Source of the DNA: Bacillota bacterium
GTDB taxonomy: Bacteria > Bacillota > Clostridia > Peptostreptococcales > Anaerovoracaceae
Assembly: GCA_023394035.1 (NCBI GenBank)
Contig: JAEXBK010000085.1
Coordinates: forward strand, 1-6,455
Length of the DNA: 6,455 bases
Direction of reading: 5' to 3'
In this document: piece after piece, positions 5,336 to 6,455 of the stretch
Position numbering within the stretch: the stretch's first letter is position 1
Layout: the number at the start of each line of letters is the position of its first letter
Notes under the pieces: model-generated
Seen by the model: only the letters and a program-made list of their open reading frames with translations
Databases searched by the model: none
Told to the model about the DNA's origin: nothing
Made by a program: the position numbers and the translations under genes

Positions 5336-6455
5336 CTACCGCCCCTTTGCTCTTTCAGTTGCTATTTGCTTCTGTATTTCCATTAACTTTTTCATTAAGC
5401 GATTTTGCTCCTCACGGTCAATGCTGCTGTTTTCTGCAATATCAATCATCATGAAAAGGCGCTGTTCTTCCTTTCTCAGGTTTTCTATCTTCGCTCTGCT
5501 TATACAGTCGTTAAAGACCTTTTCTTCATCGCCCTCAAACGGAATATTCTCATTGATTTCGTCAAAAATCGATATTTCTTCGTCGGAAAGCGAATCCATT
5601 ATCCTTGCCGGATCAAGCTCTACATTTGATGAAATATCATCTGCCATTGCCTTCAGAATTTTTTTGCCCGTTTCCGAGGTAACTATATCCCCGGCTTCCA
5701 TTATTCTATTCGCAAAATCTCCGTTTCTGATTACAAGCCTGAGCAGATCCTTTTCAACTGTTGTAAGCTCATTGTGTGAAGACTCTTGGGTTTCCGACTT
5801 CGTCCGGACATTATTATCAGACTTAATCTGTATGATTTCGGCCTTTAGAGCCATTTCCGAAATGTCTATTTCCCTCGATACCTTCTTGATATATATATCC
5901 TGTTCCACAGGACCAAGGCTTCGCAGAACACCGGCTATACGCTTAAGACATTCTATCTTCTGCTGGCTGTCACTCATATCATATCCGTTCATTACAGAAG
6001 CTATTCTGTAATCCGCATAAGGAAGCGATTTGCCTACGAGGTCAAGAAATGCTTTTTTACCTTCTTTTTTGATAAAGTCATCAGGGTCTTTTCCGTCAGT
6101 GACGTGCATTACCCTCACCTTACATCCTGCATTTTTGAGTATTTCCGAACCTCTCAGGGCTGCATTCCTGCCTGCGCTGTCCGCATCATATGACAGTACT
6201 ACGTCCTTGGTATATCTCGTTATAAGGCGTGCCTGATTTTCCGTAAGCGCTGTACCGAGTGATGCCGAAACATTCTCCACCCCGCCTTGATACAGTCCTA
6301 TAGTATCCATATACCCTTCAACAAGTATAATAAAACCTTCTCTTGATACGTGTTCGCGAGATAAATTAAGACCGTAAAGGTTGTTTTTCTTTCGGAAAAC
6401 CTTGCTCTCGCTTGAATTTAAATATTTAGGGTTATCGTTAGGGTCTATTGCCCTT
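5336..6455 (-). CDS. dnaG: DNA primase DnaG, C-terminal part (N-terminus beyond the right edge)
   Basis: The last 372 residues of bacterial primase, which makes the RNA primers for DNA replication. The frame is open to the window edge; family members are about 580-620 residues, so the zinc-binding domain and first part of the polymerase core are outside. Seen (numbering from the edge): NNLYGLNLSR (24-33), the end of the RNA-polymerase core; TOPRIM motif LVEGYMD (44-50) with catalytic Glu46; the conserved SLGTALTE; VVLSYDADSAG (85-95) with metal-binding Asp90 and Asp92; and DGKDPDDFI (120-128) with Asp123 and Asp125. The second half (about residues 215-372) is helical and poorly conserved, as expected for the C-terminal domain that binds the DnaB-type helicase. 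ATG at 6310 is internal (the M of EGYMD), not a start. The gene ends in TAG 3 nt before rpoD, the dnaG-sigA arrangement of the Firmicute macromolecular synthesis operon. Confidence 0.97.
   Translation of the reverse strand, partial: RAIDPNDNPKYLNSSESKVFRKKNNLYGLNLSREHVSREGFIILVEGYMDTIGLYQGGVENVSASLGTALTENQARLITRYTKDVVLSYDADSAGRNAALRGSEILKNAGCKVRVMHVTDGKDPDDFIKKEGKKAFLDLVGKSLPYADYRIASVMNGYDMSDSQQKIECLKRIAGVLRSLGPVEQDIYIKKVSREIDISEMALKAEIIQIKSDNNVRTKSETQESSHNELTTVEKDLLRLVIRNGDFANRIMEAGDIVTSETGKKILKAMADDISSNVELDPARIMDSLSDEEISIFDEINENIPFEGDEEKVFNDCISRAKIENLRKEEQRLFMMIDIAENSSIDREEQNRLMKKLMEIQKQIATERAKGR

Noticed and set aside
5421..6011. Plus-strand open frame of 196 codons
   Set aside because: It is entirely antisense to dnaG, whose minus-strand frame carries all the TOPRIM motifs. 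The composition is low-complexity, with no family resemblance.
6308..6310. ATG at 6310 as the start of a shorter primase
   Set aside because: This Met is inside the EGYMD TOPRIM motif, and the reading frame stays open with recognisable primase sequence to the right edge. It is an internal codon of a gene cut by the window.

Overview
All genes in this window lie on the minus strand, so transcription runs from the right end to the left. The sequence suggests an anaerobic Firmicute of the class Clostridia. Four things point there: the gene order dnaG-rpoD-trmK-nif3-like, known from Firmicutes; a type A (not Bacillus-type B) RNase P RNA; a 2-hydroxyacyl-CoA dehydratase activase of the kind found in anaerobic fermenters; and moderately AT-rich DNA with purine-rich Shine-Dalgarno sites. 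Genus or species cannot be read from this window.

In order of transcription: (1) the C-terminal part of DNA primase, dnaG, cut by the right edge (5336-6455); (2) the housekeeping sigma factor rpoD/sigA (4127-5332); (3) the tRNA m1A22 methyltransferase trmK (3405-4127); (4) a short-form Nif3/DUF34 dinuclear-metal protein (2622-3401); (5) ridA, the enamine/imine deaminase (2228-2602). These five are packed with gaps of 3 nt, a 1-nt overlap, 3 nt and 19 nt, and form a single apparent operon. It joins replication priming, transcription initiation and tRNA modification with metabolite-damage control.

Next comes rnpB, the RNase P catalytic RNA (about 1836-2190), with its own extended -10 promoter. 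About 38 nt beyond it lie (6) a MATE-family multidrug/cation antiporter (419-1798) and, after 30 nt, (7) the start of a 2-hydroxyacyl-CoA dehydratase activase-type protein (1-388) that runs off the left edge. No convincing terminator or separate promoter lies between rnpB and the MATE gene, so the transporter and activase may depend on read-through from rnpB.

The longest open frame of the MATE gene runs 32 codons back into the RNase P RNA. The true start is the internal ATG at 1798, which has a Shine-Dalgarno site. No mobile element, CRISPR array, tRNA or clearly novel system was seen. The window is mostly conserved core genome. The points worth a second look are the rnpB-MATE junction and the unusually long P1 helix of the RNA next to a U-run.
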